Shown: positions 6,065 to 14,061, counted from the first letter of the stretch. The stretch is 16,301 nt of DNA from Gammaproteobacteria bacterium (GCA_030426005.1 JAUHZM010000036.1:1-16301); one strand, 5' to 3'. Notes: generated from the sequence alone by a model not told the origin. Numbers and translations are program-made.

Positions 6065-8983
6065 TTAATTTGCACCCGGCGTGAAACTCACACGCAAATA
6101 CCCAACACGACCCGGGATGTCATGCGACACCAAACTCATGCCCACAAGACTGGTATCCAGTACCGGTGGATCTTCATCAAACACGTTGTTGAAACCAACG
6201 GTCAATTTGATTGCATTATCCGCGATCGGTGGCACGTAGCTGAATTGAACATCAGTGAAGACGACTGAATCCAACTCATCGCCAGACGCCGTTTCCATGC
6301 TATCAGTGTAACGGAAGCTCACTGAACCGTCCCAATTGGCATTGCTGCGCCAGCCGAGCGTGGTGGTCATACGCAGTTCTGGAAATGCACGCTCAAAGGT
6401 CTCATCCGTATGACGACCAGTCAGATCGTTAATGGTTTCACTACCATCTGGGTTTGCAGTGCGCTCAATGTATTTATCCAGAAACGTCGCGTTCACGCGC
6501 GCAGTGAATTGACCAGCAGTGAATGGGTTGGTGTGATAATTGAACATCACATCCGCGCCAGAGGCTTCAATGCCACCGATGTTTTGCAGTTGGTTATTCA
6601 CCAGGTTCACACGACCCGACGAACTGCGCTCAATGCCACTACAGAAGAACGGATCACCGGTGTTCGCACAGGCCGTTAACACATCACCCGGATCAAGACC
6701 TTGAATCGCATCATCAATCTCAAGATCGTAGAAATCCACTGACGCTGTAAAACGATCAGCCCAATCGACATCTGGGTTGTACACCAGGCCCGCGGTCCAG
6801 CTTTCGGACGTCTCTGCTTTTAAATTCGAGTTTCCTGCCGACACGGCTGACAATTGCGGGTTAGTTTGTGCGACGCCCGCTGGCACACCCAGTGCTGAAC
6901 AGTTGTTGATCACATTTTGTGGCTGCGGTGCATCGCGGCCTCCATTGTTCGAGCCTAACTGCCCTAGGTAATCGGCACAGGGATCAAGGAAGGTGAAGTC
7001 TTCCCGTGCTGCACCGCCAAACAATTCACCAATGCCTGGTGCCCGCAGACCAGTGGAAATCGAACTACGAACTGAAAGGTCGTTGGTGATCTGCCATAAG
7101 AGGCCAACTTTATAGGTACCCTCAGATCCGGAGGTACTGTAATCTGACGAACGAACCGCGACGTTCGCCTCCAAATACCGTGCAAACGCAACATCAGCAA
7201 CAATCGGGATATTCAACTCACCATAGACTTCGGTCACATCGAAGGCACCCTGAGTGGCACCGGATGGAATACCGGCTGTTTCGCCGCGCGCCGCAATTGG
7301 GTCAGGACGGAACGCACCTTCATGATCGCGATACTCGAAACCCGCAGCAAACGCCAATGGACCAGCAGGCAAGGTCGCTAGATCACCCGAGATGTTAAAG
7401 GCGAAATCCGACAAGGTTTGCTCACTAAAGTCACGCTGCGTGTAAGTGACAAAATCACGCATTTCTTGCGTGATGGAGCCGTTGCCATCAGGCCCCTGGC
7501 CGCCGAAGAAATTGAACGGCACGCAGTTTGGTGTCGCCGCACATACCGATGGATCACCCATCGCGACTTGCAGACGGGCTGCGTTGTGCGAGTTTTGCTT
7601 CTCCTGAAAACCCTGATTGTCGCCGTAGCTCACCGTGGCATCCCAGAAGAATGAGCGATCACCCAATTCGAACTTACCTTCTAAGCCAGTACTGAAAAAA
7701 TACGTGTCGACATCTTGCGAAAACAAGCGCGGGCCAGACTCAAGTGGACGACGACCAAAGAACTCCAGATTGCCATTGGCGACCGACAAATCGACGCCGA
7801 ACGGATTATACGGGTTGTTCGCTGAAATAAAGAAGTTATCCAAAATACGATTACCGCAGCCATTACCCAAACACAGCGGCTCAGGCGCGCCACGCGTATC
7901 TGAGGTTCGATTGGTATACGACGCGCGTGCAAACAAATTGATGTCTTCGGTTAAAGCATAGTCAACATGCGTAAACAGATTTACACGCTCACTTGGCGTA
8001 CGTAGATAGTTAAAGCCCAGGCCGTTGTAATTGAAACGATCCGCAGAGGTGAAACCACTGAAGTCTCCGCCGGTTGGGTTATTCGGATCAAAGACTGGAA
8101 TATTCGCGCCCCCGTCATTCAACGCCCCTTGATTAAGAGTCAGGTCGGCAAAATCAAAATTGGGGCCTAAAATAAACCGGCCTTGCGGCGTAAAGGAGGA
8201 GCAGCGTGTGCCTGAAACATCGCAACTAGTGGTGTCTGGCACTGGAAATGCCGACCGTGCGCGGTCAGCAGTAAATACGCCGCCTTCTTCTGTGTAACTG
8301 GCACTGAATACGAAGTGGGCTTGGTCGCTGCCACCGCCCCACAACATCGAAATGTCTGTGTCGGTACCGTCGCCATCATCCAGGAATTCGCCCACGTGGT
8401 AATCGAAACGCAAGCCATCAAAGTTTTTGTTGGTGATAACGTTCACGACGCCACCAATGGCGTCAGACCCGTAGATAGCAGAAGCACCATCTTGCAATAT
8501 CTCGATGCGCTCCACCATATTGGCTGGGATGGTATTCAGGTCCACCGTACTCGGCACACCTGAGGCAGAGGCCCCGGCGATCCACCGTCGACCATCAACC
8601 AAAATCAGAGTCCGTTTAGCTCCGACATTTCGTAATGACAACTGCGCAGAACCCGCGCCAATGCCTGAGCCATCTTGTGGAAAACCAGAGTTGCCTGGCA
8701 CGTTAAAGCGTGTATTGATGGCCGAACCGGTGATCGGTAATTGTTGCAGCGCCGTACCCAGATTAGTCACGCCAGTCTGGTCTAGTTCCGCAACACCGAT
8801 ATTCATCACCGGCGCGGTGTCATTTAATGGGTCGCGCCGAATGCGCGAACCGGTAACAACAATCTCTTCTAACGATGGGGACGCACCTTGAGTCTGGGTG
8901 TGACCAATCGTTGGAGTTAACACAGTGCTTGCGGCCAGTAAGGTGCCAACAAACAAGTGATTCTTCGTGGTAGGAATCTTCAT
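6065..8983 (-). CDS. TonB-dependent outer-membrane receptor
   Basis: 972 residues from the ATG at 8983; an in-frame GTG at 8992 is less likely because only the ATG has a purine-rich GTGAGAG upstream. A signal peptide covers about 1-30. EEIVVTGSRIRR (39-50) is the TonB-box region, followed by the plug domain to about 185, with LRNVGAKRTLILVDGRRW (117-134), ERIEILQDGASAIYGSDAIGGVVNVIT in the usual order. The rest is a 22-strand-type beta-barrel with FTASVDFYDLEIDDAIQG and GFNNVFDEDPP near the end. Such receptors import scarce ligands (siderophores, cobalamin, oligosaccharides) using ExbBD-TonB energy. All ten cysteines fall as five sequence-ordered pairs, suggesting disulfides in outer loops. 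The chain ends YLRVSFTPGAN rather than in the usual terminal aromatic residue. The ligand is not evident. It ends beside the bidirectional terminator. Confidence 0.95.
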   Translation of the reverse strand: MKIPTTKNHLFVGTLLAASTVLTPTIGHTQTQGASPSLEEIVVTGSRIRRDPLNDTAPVMNIGVAELDQTGVTNLGTALQQLPITGSAINTRFNVPGNSGFPQDGSGIGAGSAQLSLRNVGAKRTLILVDGRRWIAGASASGVPSTVDLNTIPANMVERIEILQDGASAIYGSDAIGGVVNVITNKNFDGLRFDYHVGEFLDDGDGTDTDISMLWGGGSDQAHFVFSASYTEEGGVFTADRARSAFPVPDTTSCDVSGTRCSSFTPQGRFILGPNFDFADLTLNQGALNDGGANIPVFDPNNPTGGDFSGFTSADRFNYNGLGFNYLRTPSERVNLFTHVDYALTEDINLFARASYTNRTSDTRGAPEPLCLGNGCGNRILDNFFISANNPYNPFGVDLSVANGNLEFFGRRPLESGPRLFSQDVDTYFFSTGLEGKFELGDRSFFWDATVSYGDNQGFQEKQNSHNAARLQVAMGDPSVCAATPNCVPFNFFGGQGPDGNGSITQEMRDFVTYTQRDFSEQTLSDFAFNISGDLATLPAGPLAFAAGFEYRDHEGAFRPDPIAARGETAGIPSGATQGAFDVTEVYGELNIPIVADVAFARYLEANVAVRSSDYSTSGSEGTYKVGLLWQITNDLSVRSSISTGLRAPGIGELFGGAAREDFTFLDPCADYLGQLGSNNGGRDAPQPQNVINNCSALGVPAGVAQTNPQLSAVSAGNSNLKAETSESWTAGLVYNPDVDWADRFTASVDFYDLEIDDAIQGLDPGDVLTACANTGDPFFCSGIERSSSGRVNLVNNQLQNIGGIEASGADVMFNYHTNPFTAGQFTARVNATFLDKYIERTANPDGSETINDLTGRHTDETFERAFPELRMTTTLGWRSNANWDGSVSFRYTDSMETASGDELDSVVFTDVQFSYVPPIADNAIKLTVGFNNVFDEDPPVLDTSLVGMSLVSHDIPGRVGYLRVSFTPGAN

Positions 8984-9018
8984 AACTCTCACTTTTGTCT
9001 AATATGTAGGGAAGTAAG

Positions 9019-9047
9019 AGTATAGACATCGGCTATATGGCGGACAA
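9019..9047 (-). promoter_or_regulatory. Sigma70 promoter of the TonB-receptor gene
   Basis: On the minus strand: -35 TTGTCC (9047-9042, 4 of 6), exactly 17 bp, -10 TATACT (9024-9019, 5 of 6). Transcription should start near 9012, a leader of about 29 nt. It means the receptor need not be co-transcribed with the LuxR gene upstream. Confidence 0.6.
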
Positions 9048-9130
9048 GTGCCAATCTTCGAGCTCAATCCTTGACAGCTTATCCAGAACTGGGACCCGCC
9101 ACCTCAGGCGACCACGTTTTAAATATGCGC

Positions 9131-9868
9131 TTAAAGCGCGCCCTGAAAAGCAATTTTGGTTGCTTCAACGCGGTTGTGCACTTCCAGTTTGCGATAAATA
9201 CTTTTGATATGAGTATCAATGGTGGACTCAGCCAAACTCAATTGCTGAGCGCAGGCTTTGCGAGATGTACCATCAACCAATCGACGCAGGACCTCACGTT
9301 CACGCGCCGTCAATTTCTCAAGTTTCTCAGCATCATCCAACGAATACTGATCAGCGCCTTCCATTAAAATTTGCTCCTGATCCAGTAATTGCTCAATATG
9401 CCGTTGCGCCAATACACAGAGCAACTGAACGCGCTCCTGCAATTCAGCGATAAAGGTTTCGAACTCTGCGCGCGGCTTGCGGGTCAGCAAATTAAATCCA
9501 CCATAGCGATTCGAGCCCGCCAATCGCACAGGGACACCCAGGCCGGAGATCATGCCCGTCGTATCCGCCGCCCTTTGAATAAAGTCGAAAGCTGACTGAG
9601 GCATATAGCTGTAATCTGCCATGAATTCAACACCGGTTGGCATTGGGTCATAGCTATGACAACAGAATTCTAGGAACGGGTCGTAGAACGACGGGTCGTC
9701 TGGATCGTGCAAACCCAGGTTATCGTGATAATAGAAGTCGTTATCAACCTTGTTCGCAATCGTATAGACGAACCCATGGAATCCTAAACCCAGGATTACC
9801 GTTTCGAACTTAAGCCAAAACTCACTAAGTGAACGAGTAGCTTCGACTTCATTTATTTTATCTAGCAC
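9131..9868 (-). CDS. LuxR-family transcriptional regulator with autoinducer-binding-like domain
   Basis: 245 residues, starting with GTG at 9868. No ATG lies in frame upstream before a stop, and no strong ribosome-binding site is visible. Residues about 185-245 are a classical LuxR/GerE helix-turn-helix: LTAREREVLRRLVDG, then STIDTHIKSIYRKLEVHNRVEA. Residues about 10-165 look like the alpha-beta-alpha acyl-homoserine-lactone-binding fold: YDPFLEF (62-68) and GMISGLGVPVRL (105-116) fit its landmarks. The pocket tryptophans usual in LuxR/TraR are absent; the only Trp in this domain is Trp18. The ligand may thus be something else, or none. No luxI-type synthase is in the window, so it would be a LuxR solo here. 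It lies upstream of the TonB receptor on the same strand and divergent from the exported protein at 10224. Confidence 0.9.
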   Translation of the reverse strand: MLDKINEVEATRSLSEFWLKFETVILGLGFHGFVYTIANKVDNDFYYHDNLGLHDPDDPSFYDPFLEFCCHSYDPMPTGVEFMADYSYMPQSAFDFIQRAADTTGMISGLGVPVRLAGSNRYGGFNLLTRKPRAEFETFIAELQERVQLLCVLAQRHIEQLLDQEQILMEGADQYSLDDAEKLEKLTAREREVLRRLVDGTSRKACAQQLSLAESTIDTHIKSIYRKLEVHNRVEATKIAFQGAL

Positions 9869-10223
9869 AGCGAGAATTAAGCCCCTATTGACCCTAAATC
9901 AGAAGCAAAAATACCCAATATCGGGGATACAGTCAGTCAAAGATTATCGTTTAAAGTCACCAGCGTCAATTGTCCTGCTAGATGCGACCAAAGCAACGCA
10001 GCCTTGGCGCACTGGATATAACGGCATTCGATGGAGTTCGTCTGCCTTTCGACAATGGCATTCGCAGCAAAACGGAAACCAGCAACGAGTATGTCCATCT
10101 CACCATCTATGTGGTGTCTAAATTCTCGCGAGAACGGACTTCAACGCGTAACCACCGTTTTGCATACCCATGGAGGCCGTGAAGTTCACGCTCCGGTTTC
10201 TAATTAAAAGCACAAAAAAAACC
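9869..10223. other. 355-bp divergent non-coding region (luxR / exported Ig-like protein)
   Basis: Short frames here overlap each other and lack ribosome-binding sites, so no gene is called. It holds a candidate luxR promoter (9943-9969) and a direct repeat GGCATTCG (10023-10030 and 10057-10064, 34 bp apart). No lux-box-like 20-bp palindrome was found. A GGAGG at 10172-10176 has no start codon at a good distance. An in-frame ATG at 10170 would add 18 residues to the downstream protein. Confidence 0.5.
9943..9969 (-). promoter_or_regulatory. Candidate promoter of the LuxR-family gene
   Basis: On the minus strand TTGACG (9969-9964, 5 of 6) and GATAAT (9948-9943, 5 of 6) are separated by only 15 bp, shorter than the usual 16-18. 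This could mark an activator-dependent promoter. The start would be near 9936, 68 nt before the GTG. Confidence 0.3.
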
Positions 10224-10682
10224 ATGAATTCAAAACGAAAATCCCTCAAGGCCTTAACCGCGCTTGGCGTCGGTGTGGCCGCTACCCCATCCGCTTGGAA
10301 GAAACCCATTGTGAACAGTATCGTTTTACCGGCACATGCTCAAACCAGTGATACCGACATCCCTGCGGTAACGAATGGTCCACCGGTTGGTGAAAACTTT
10401 ACCGTGGACGCGCTTGCGGACACCGCGGTGATCGTTGATCTGGCACCACGAGTTTCAGACCCAGACGGTGATCCGATCACGATCACGATTATCGGCAGCG
10501 GCGTTCTGGTCGGGAGTGCGGTAATCGACTCAGTGTCATTGACCAGTCCAATGCAAATCAGTGCCAGCATCTCGTCGGGCAACGGCAGCGTATTCGTGGA
10601 CTATCAATTGAATGACGGCACCGACGACAGCCCGGTTTACCGCATCACAATTGAAAACCTTGGCACACCCCTTGACACCTAA
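10224..10682 (+). CDS. Small exported protein with one Ig/cadherin-like domain
   Basis: 152 residues from the ATG at 10224; an in-frame ATG at 10170 is less fitting because it would bury the signal sequence. Neither has a clear ribosome-binding site. The N-terminus is basic (MNSKRKS), then hydrophobic, then AWKKPIVNSIVLPAHAQTS (24-42). From memory the W-x-KP-V-x-S-V-LPAHAQTS pattern recurs in small exported proteobacterial proteins of unknown role, and cleavage would fall after AHA. Residues 52-146 form one beta-sandwich-like domain: PPVGENFTV, VSDPDGDPITITI (77-89) and FVDYQLNDGTDDS (124-136), as in cadherin-like or Big-type repeats. Such domains normally occur in tandem in large adhesins, so a free single copy is unusual. 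It is divergent from the LuxR gene. Function unknown. Confidence 0.75.
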   Translation: MNSKRKSLKALTALGVGVAATPSAWKKPIVNSIVLPAHAQTSDTDIPAVTNGPPVGENFTVDALADTAVIVDLAPRVSDPDGDPITITIIGSGVLVGSAVIDSVSLTSPMQISASISSGNGSVFVDYQLNDGTDDSPVYRITIENLGTPLDT

Positions 10683-10686
10683 ATGA

Positions 10687-10726
10687 AGCTGCTGACAGAT
10701 CATGAGCAGCTCTAAAAAGGCTGCTC
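10687..10726. repeat. Three-segment alternative hairpins between convergent genes
   Basis: AGCTGCT (10687-10693) can pair with AGCAGCT (10705-10711), while the overlapping GAGCAGC (10704-10710) can pair with GCTGCTC (10720-10726). The two hairpins exclude each other. They probably serve as the shared 3' end of the convergent transcripts; the second loop contains five A on the plus strand (T on the minus). Confidence 0.55.
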
Positions 10727-10753
10727 AAGACCCAGCACACTTCTATTACAGAT

Positions 10754-11125
10754 TTAAACGTGTTGATCGATCAGCACCGGATTCCCGTCAGGATCGGTCA
10801 ACATAATACTCGCCGGCCCGGTGGTCTCAGTGTCGGCCTGCATTTCCAAGGAAATACCATTCGCTAACAACTGCTTTTGTATTTCGCGCACATCAGTAAA
10901 ACTATCTAAGGCTTGATTTTGGGCGTCCCAACCGGGATTAAAGGTCAGTATATTTCGTTCAAACATGCCTTGAAACAACCCCAGTGTGTGATCACCGTTA
11001 CGCAAAATCAGCCAATTCTGCTGACGATCACCACCGACCTGTTCGAACCCCAGTTGTTGATAAAATGCGGCCGACTTATCAATGTCTTTCACCGCCAGAC
11101 TGACGGACATCGCACCTAATTGCAT
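10754..11125 (-). CDS. VOC-superfamily (glyoxalase / bleomycin-resistance fold) protein
   Basis: 123 residues, one vicinal-oxygen-chelate domain made of two beta-alpha-beta-beta-beta modules. MSVSLAVKDIDKSAAFYQQLGFEQV (6-30) is the standard first module, and TGPASIMLTDPDGNPVLIDQ (102-121) the standard end of the second. Metal-dependent members normally carry His near the first strand and Glu in the last; here Ser or Val and Asp stand in those places, so glyoxalase I activity is doubtful. It is cytoplasmic, with no signal peptide. AAGGAGG lies 8 nt before the ATG, a strong site. It is 71 bp downstream of the membrane-protein gene and on the same strand, possibly in one operon with asnS. Substrate unknown. 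Confidence 0.88.
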   Translation of the reverse strand: MQLGAMSVSLAVKDIDKSAAFYQQLGFEQVGGDRQQNWLILRNGDHTLGLFQGMFERNILTFNPGWDAQNQALDSFTDVREIQKQLLANGISLEMQADTETTGPASIMLTDPDGNPVLIDQHV

Positions 11126-11196
11126 ACCAGTTGCCTCCTTGAGTTAAATGTAGTTTCAAACTTCGCTCGGCAATCGGCATTGCGCTGTGCACAGAG

Positions 11197-11733
11197 TTAT
11201 TGCAGAAAGCGTTCTGCCTCGCCTATTCGACATTCACCAACTTCACGTGGCGTATTCACTGAGTCTGAAACCCAACACATATCGAACACCGAGCAATAGC
11301 AAATCTCAACTCGCGTTGCCTCAAGCACTTTTTTAACCTTTGGCTCCAGCAACAAGGCACTGTCAATTTGAAAACCGACGATCTCTTGTCCGGCTCGAAT
11401 CACCCCACCACCAACATGCGACTGCACGTAGCTTATCTCGACCTCATCTACCAGCTTGGTCCAATCGCGCCAGGTTTTGAGCGCTTGCCCGTCATGCGTC
11501 AATCGCGCGTAGCGCACAATCGCCGGCCCAGTCCCTTGATTCAACACCAATAATCGAAATCGCGATTCTGCATTGGATTGAGCCACCATAAGGCTCGGCC
11601 AGACCGCCGCATGAGCGGACTGGCGATCAATGTACGCACTGTAGATGCCGACGGCGAGCGCGACCAGACTAACCAATACGGCGGAAAAGCCCACCAGCAT
11701 TTCGGGTTGTCGATACCAGCCTTGCTCGCTCAT
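11197..11733 (-). CDS. Single-pass membrane protein of unknown function
   Basis: 178 residues from the ATG at 11733; a GTG directly before it (11736) is an equally possible start, with GAGAGG 6-9 nt upstream. Residues 12-34 form one membrane helix (MLVGFSAVLVSLVALAVGIY), preceded by a short hydrophilic tail. The soluble part, probably periplasmic or cytoplasmic depending on topology, has SRFRLLVLNQGTGPAIVR and a cysteine cluster CYCSVFDMCW near residues 147-156. I do not recognise a named family, though the N-terminal helix plus a small beta-rich domain ending in this cysteine cluster looks like a conserved hypothetical protein. It begins 18 bp after the asnS stop, so co-transcription is likely. 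A perfect 10-bp palindrome CTGTGCACAG (11185-11194) follows its stop codon. Confidence 0.75.
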   Translation of the reverse strand: MSEQGWYRQPEMLVGFSAVLVSLVALAVGIYSAYIDRQSAHAAVWPSLMVAQSNAESRFRLLVLNQGTGPAIVRYARLTHDGQALKTWRDWTKLVDEVEISYVQSHVGGGVIRAGQEIVGFQIDSALLLEPKVKKVLEATRVEICYCSVFDMCWVSDSVNTPREVGECRIGEAERFLQ

Positions 11734-11751
11734 CACAGTCGACCTCTCAAA

Positions 11752-13149
11752 TTAGAATGCCGCCGACCCGGGAGTGCGTGGAAACGGAATCGCATCACGA
11801 ATATTCTCCATGCCCGTCACGTAGTTGATCAAACGTTCAAACCCTAGACCAAAACCCGCATGCGGCACAGTGCCGTAGCGACGCAGATCGCGATACCACC
11901 AAAGGTGCTCAGCCGTTTCGGCATCCGGGAACCGCGCATCCAGTTGATCCAAACGTTCCTCACGCTGACTCCCGCCAATAATCTCTCCGATACCCGGCAC
12001 CAACACATCCATCGCTGCCACGGTTTTCTCATCATCGTTCAAACGCATGTAAAACGCTTTGATATCTTTCGGATAGTTTTTGATCACGACGGGACCTTTA
12101 ACATGTTGCTCCGACAAAAAGCGCTCATGTTCTGAAGCCAAGTCCATGCCCCACTCGACTGGGAACTCAAACTGCTGACCACTCTTAAGCAGGATGTCAA
12201 TTGCATCGGTGTAATCCATATGTACAAAGTCAGAATCCACCACATTGCTGAGGCGGTTGATTACCTCTTTGTCTACGCGTTGCTGAAAGAACGCCATATC
12301 ATCTTCACGCTCCTCCAGCACGGCACGGATACACGCTTTAAGGAAGTCTTCTGCCAGTGCGGCATCGTCATTCAAATCGGCGAAGGCAATCTCCGGTTCG
12401 ACCATCCAAAATTCTGCCAAATGTCGACTGGTATTGGAGTTTTCAGCGCGAAATGTTGGACCAAAGGTATATACCTTCGACATCGCCAGACAGTAGGCTT
12501 CGACATTTAACTGGCCAGACACTGTCAGAAAGCTCTCACCACCGAAGAAATCTTGCGTGTAATCGACAGCGCCCTGCTCGGTTCTTGGCAAGTTAGCCAA
12601 ATCCAACGTAGAGACACGAAACAATTCGCCCGCGCCTTCGGCATCACTGGCGGTAATAATTGGTGTGTTAATCCAGTGGTAACCACGTTGGTAGAAGTAG
12701 TTATGAATCGTATTTGCCAGCGTGTTGCGCACACGTGTGATGGCGCCGATTGCATTGGTTCGCGGTCGCAAATGCGCTTGCGTGCGCAGGTATTCGAACG
12801 TATGCCGCTTCTTGGCAATCGGGTATTTATCTGGCTCGTCAACTAACCCAACCACCTCAATATCCGTGGCCTGGATTTCAACAGACTGCCCTTGCCCTTC
12901 CGACGCCACCAGTGTGCCGGTCGCAATGACGGCACACCCTGCCCCCAGATGCACTACGTCAGATTCGTAATTTGCTAGGGAATCGGGCACCACGACTTGG
13001 ATTGGGTCAAAACAGGAGCCGTCGTGGATTGCCACGAAGGAAATACCGGCTTTGGACGTGCGGCGGGTTCGCACCCAGCCTTTAATGACCACTTGCTCGT
13101 TCAACGCAACAGCGCCACGCATCAACTCGGCAACGGAAAATTTGTTCAT
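11752..13149 (-). CDS. asnS: Asparagine--tRNA ligase
   Basis: A cytoplasmic class IIb aminoacyl-tRNA synthetase that activates asparagine with ATP and charges tRNA-Asn. The 465 residues match E. coli AsnS (466) throughout. The N-terminal OB-fold that binds the anticodon covers about 1-110 (GWVRTRRTSKAGISFVAIHDG, 24-44). The catalytic domain follows, with LRPRTNAIGAITRVRN, motif 2 FRAENSNTSRHLAEFWM (233-249), GGSQREERLDQLD, and motif 3 GFGLGFERL (432-440). The ATG at 13149 is chosen because MNKFSVAELM aligns with the family N-terminus. The frame extends 21 codons further to 13212, but that stretch is unlike AsnS and overlaps the leader. Upstream is a perfect TATAAT, and downstream a membrane-protein gene in probable operon. 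Confidence 0.97.
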   Translation of the reverse strand: MNKFSVAELMRGAVALNEQVVIKGWVRTRRTSKAGISFVAIHDGSCFDPIQVVVPDSLANYESDVVHLGAGCAVIATGTLVASEGQGQSVEIQATDIEVVGLVDEPDKYPIAKKRHTFEYLRTQAHLRPRTNAIGAITRVRNTLANTIHNYFYQRGYHWINTPIITASDAEGAGELFRVSTLDLANLPRTEQGAVDYTQDFFGGESFLTVSGQLNVEAYCLAMSKVYTFGPTFRAENSNTSRHLAEFWMVEPEIAFADLNDDAALAEDFLKACIRAVLEEREDDMAFFQQRVDKEVINRLSNVVDSDFVHMDYTDAIDILLKSGQQFEFPVEWGMDLASEHERFLSEQHVKGPVVIKNYPKDIKAFYMRLNDDEKTVAAMDVLVPGIGEIIGGSQREERLDQLDARFPDAETAEHLWWYRDLRRYGTVPHAGFGLGFERLINYVTGMENIRDAIPFPRTPGSAAF

Positions 13150-13222
13150 TCTGACTGTCTCTCTTTTGCTATCGTCATAATTCGGGAGGCTCAGGCACGC
13201 GCTTGAGCTCAAATCAGCCTGA

Positions 13223-13228
13223 ATTATA
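13223..13228 (-). promoter_or_regulatory. -10 element of the asnS promoter
   Basis: Read on the minus strand it is a perfect TATAAT. The region 17 bp upstream (TCGGTT) is a poor -35. Transcription would begin near 13216, a leader of about 67 nt before the asnS ATG. That leader opens with a 10-bp palindrome, TTGAGCTCAA (13203-13212). Confidence 0.5.
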
Positions 13229-13338
13229 ACGATTTAACGCGCTACAACCGACTATTTCATCGGATTCGATTCCATTTTTGTAAAAAACTGCTAGCCTTCG
13301 CATCCAATTTTTCCGCCCCTTTTTGAGGTAACCCTTAG

Positions 13339-13647
13339 ATGGCTCAAAGTAAAAAATACAACATTAATGTGTTCCAGAGTGACGACACCTGGACCGCGCA
13401 GATTACGCGACAAGTCACGTCTCGAAAACGCACCGTTAGCAAGCAGCAAGATGGATTCGCAGACGAAGCTGCAGCACAGGAATGGGCTCAGACTGAACTA
13501 AAGAACTACATCAGTGCGCAACAGGCGCGCAATGTCAAACATGCTACACACCGTGCTGAATCAGAGCAACGACAGCGTGACCGTGCGGATCGCCGTCGAG
13601 CCGCCGCCGAGGCCAGCAAATCGAGCACGCCCGACGAAGATGCTTGA
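13339..13647 (+). CDS. DUF3622-like small protein
   Basis: 102 residues. The first 65 fit the small DUF3622 family found in marine gammaproteobacteria: KKYNINVFQSDDTWTAQITR, then SKQQDGFADEAAAQEWAQTELK with the conserved SKxQDGF and tryptophan. No biochemical role is known for the family. Residues 66-102 are highly charged and probably disordered or helical, rich in Arg, Glu and Ala (RQRDRADRRRAAAEA). There is no signal peptide or membrane segment. GAGG lies about 10 nt before the ATG. It is divergent from asnS, and 66 bp upstream of the DUF4870-like gene on the same strand. Confidence 0.7.
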   Translation: MAQSKKYNINVFQSDDTWTAQITRQVTSRKRTVSKQQDGFADEAAAQEWAQTELKNYISAQQARNVKHATHRAESEQRQRDRADRRRAAAEASKSSTPDEDA

Positions 13648-13713
13648 AGTTTTCTAGTTTGACACTAGGTTGAACGTAGGAAAGTACTTCAAAGCCATAC
13701 GACAGGAGACCGC

Positions 13714-14061
13714 ATGAGCACCATCATTGATCATGAACAAGTTCAGGACAACGAGCCAAAGACCCATGCGTTGATTGCTTACATTCTGATGACCATCGGC
13801 CTGCTCACCGCAATTCCGATTCTGTTTGGTGCGCTGTGGGCTATGATAAAACGCAAAGATGCCGCTGGTACGGTCTACCATAGTCATTATACCAATGCGA
13901 TCCGCACCTTTTGGTGGTCATTGTTGTGGACGATCATCGGCGGCATTCTGGTCTTAGTCCTAGTCGGCTACGTTGTTTTGGGGTTGGTGTGGCTGTGGAT
14001 TGGCTACCGAATGATCAATGGTATGGTCAAATTGCTAAACGACAAGCCTTACCCAATTTAA
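13714..14061 (+). CDS. DUF4870-like inner-membrane protein
   Basis: 115 residues with three predicted membrane helices: about 18-43 (ALIAYILMTIGLLTAIPILF), 66-84 and 86-104. Between the first two is a cytoplasmic-type loop with KRKDAAGTVYHSHYTNAIRTFWW (46-68), where the His-x-x-NAIRTFWW signature matches a group of small bacterial membrane proteins related to DUF4870. Role unknown. AGGAG sits 5 nt before the ATG, a strong ribosome-binding site. Upstream, a TTGACA at 13659-13664 could be a -35, but the -10 region is poor, so it may be read through from the DUF3622-like gene. The LON-domain gene follows 55 bp later. Confidence 0.8.
   Translation: MSTIIDHEQVQDNEPKTHALIAYILMTIGLLTAIPILFGALWAMIKRKDAAGTVYHSHYTNAIRTFWWSLLWTIIGGILVLVLVGYVVLGLVWLWIGYRMINGMVKLLNDKPYPI

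Noticed and set aside
5948..6268. 106-codon plus-strand frame across the terminator
   Set aside because: It runs through a perfect bidirectional terminator and is the antisense of the TonB-receptor C-terminus.
9888..10182. Two overlapping plus-strand frames between luxR and the exported protein
   Set aside because: They overlap each other in different frames, have no ribosome-binding site and resemble no family.
9869..10223. Lux-box palindrome for the LuxR protein
   Set aside because: I looked for a 20-bp dyad with CTG/CAG-type arms here and in 8984-9130 and saw none; only short repeats such as GGCATTCG were present.
13150..13212. 21-residue N-terminal extension of AsnS
   Set aside because: The extension is unlike the family; MNKFSVAEL at 13149 aligns with the known N-terminus.
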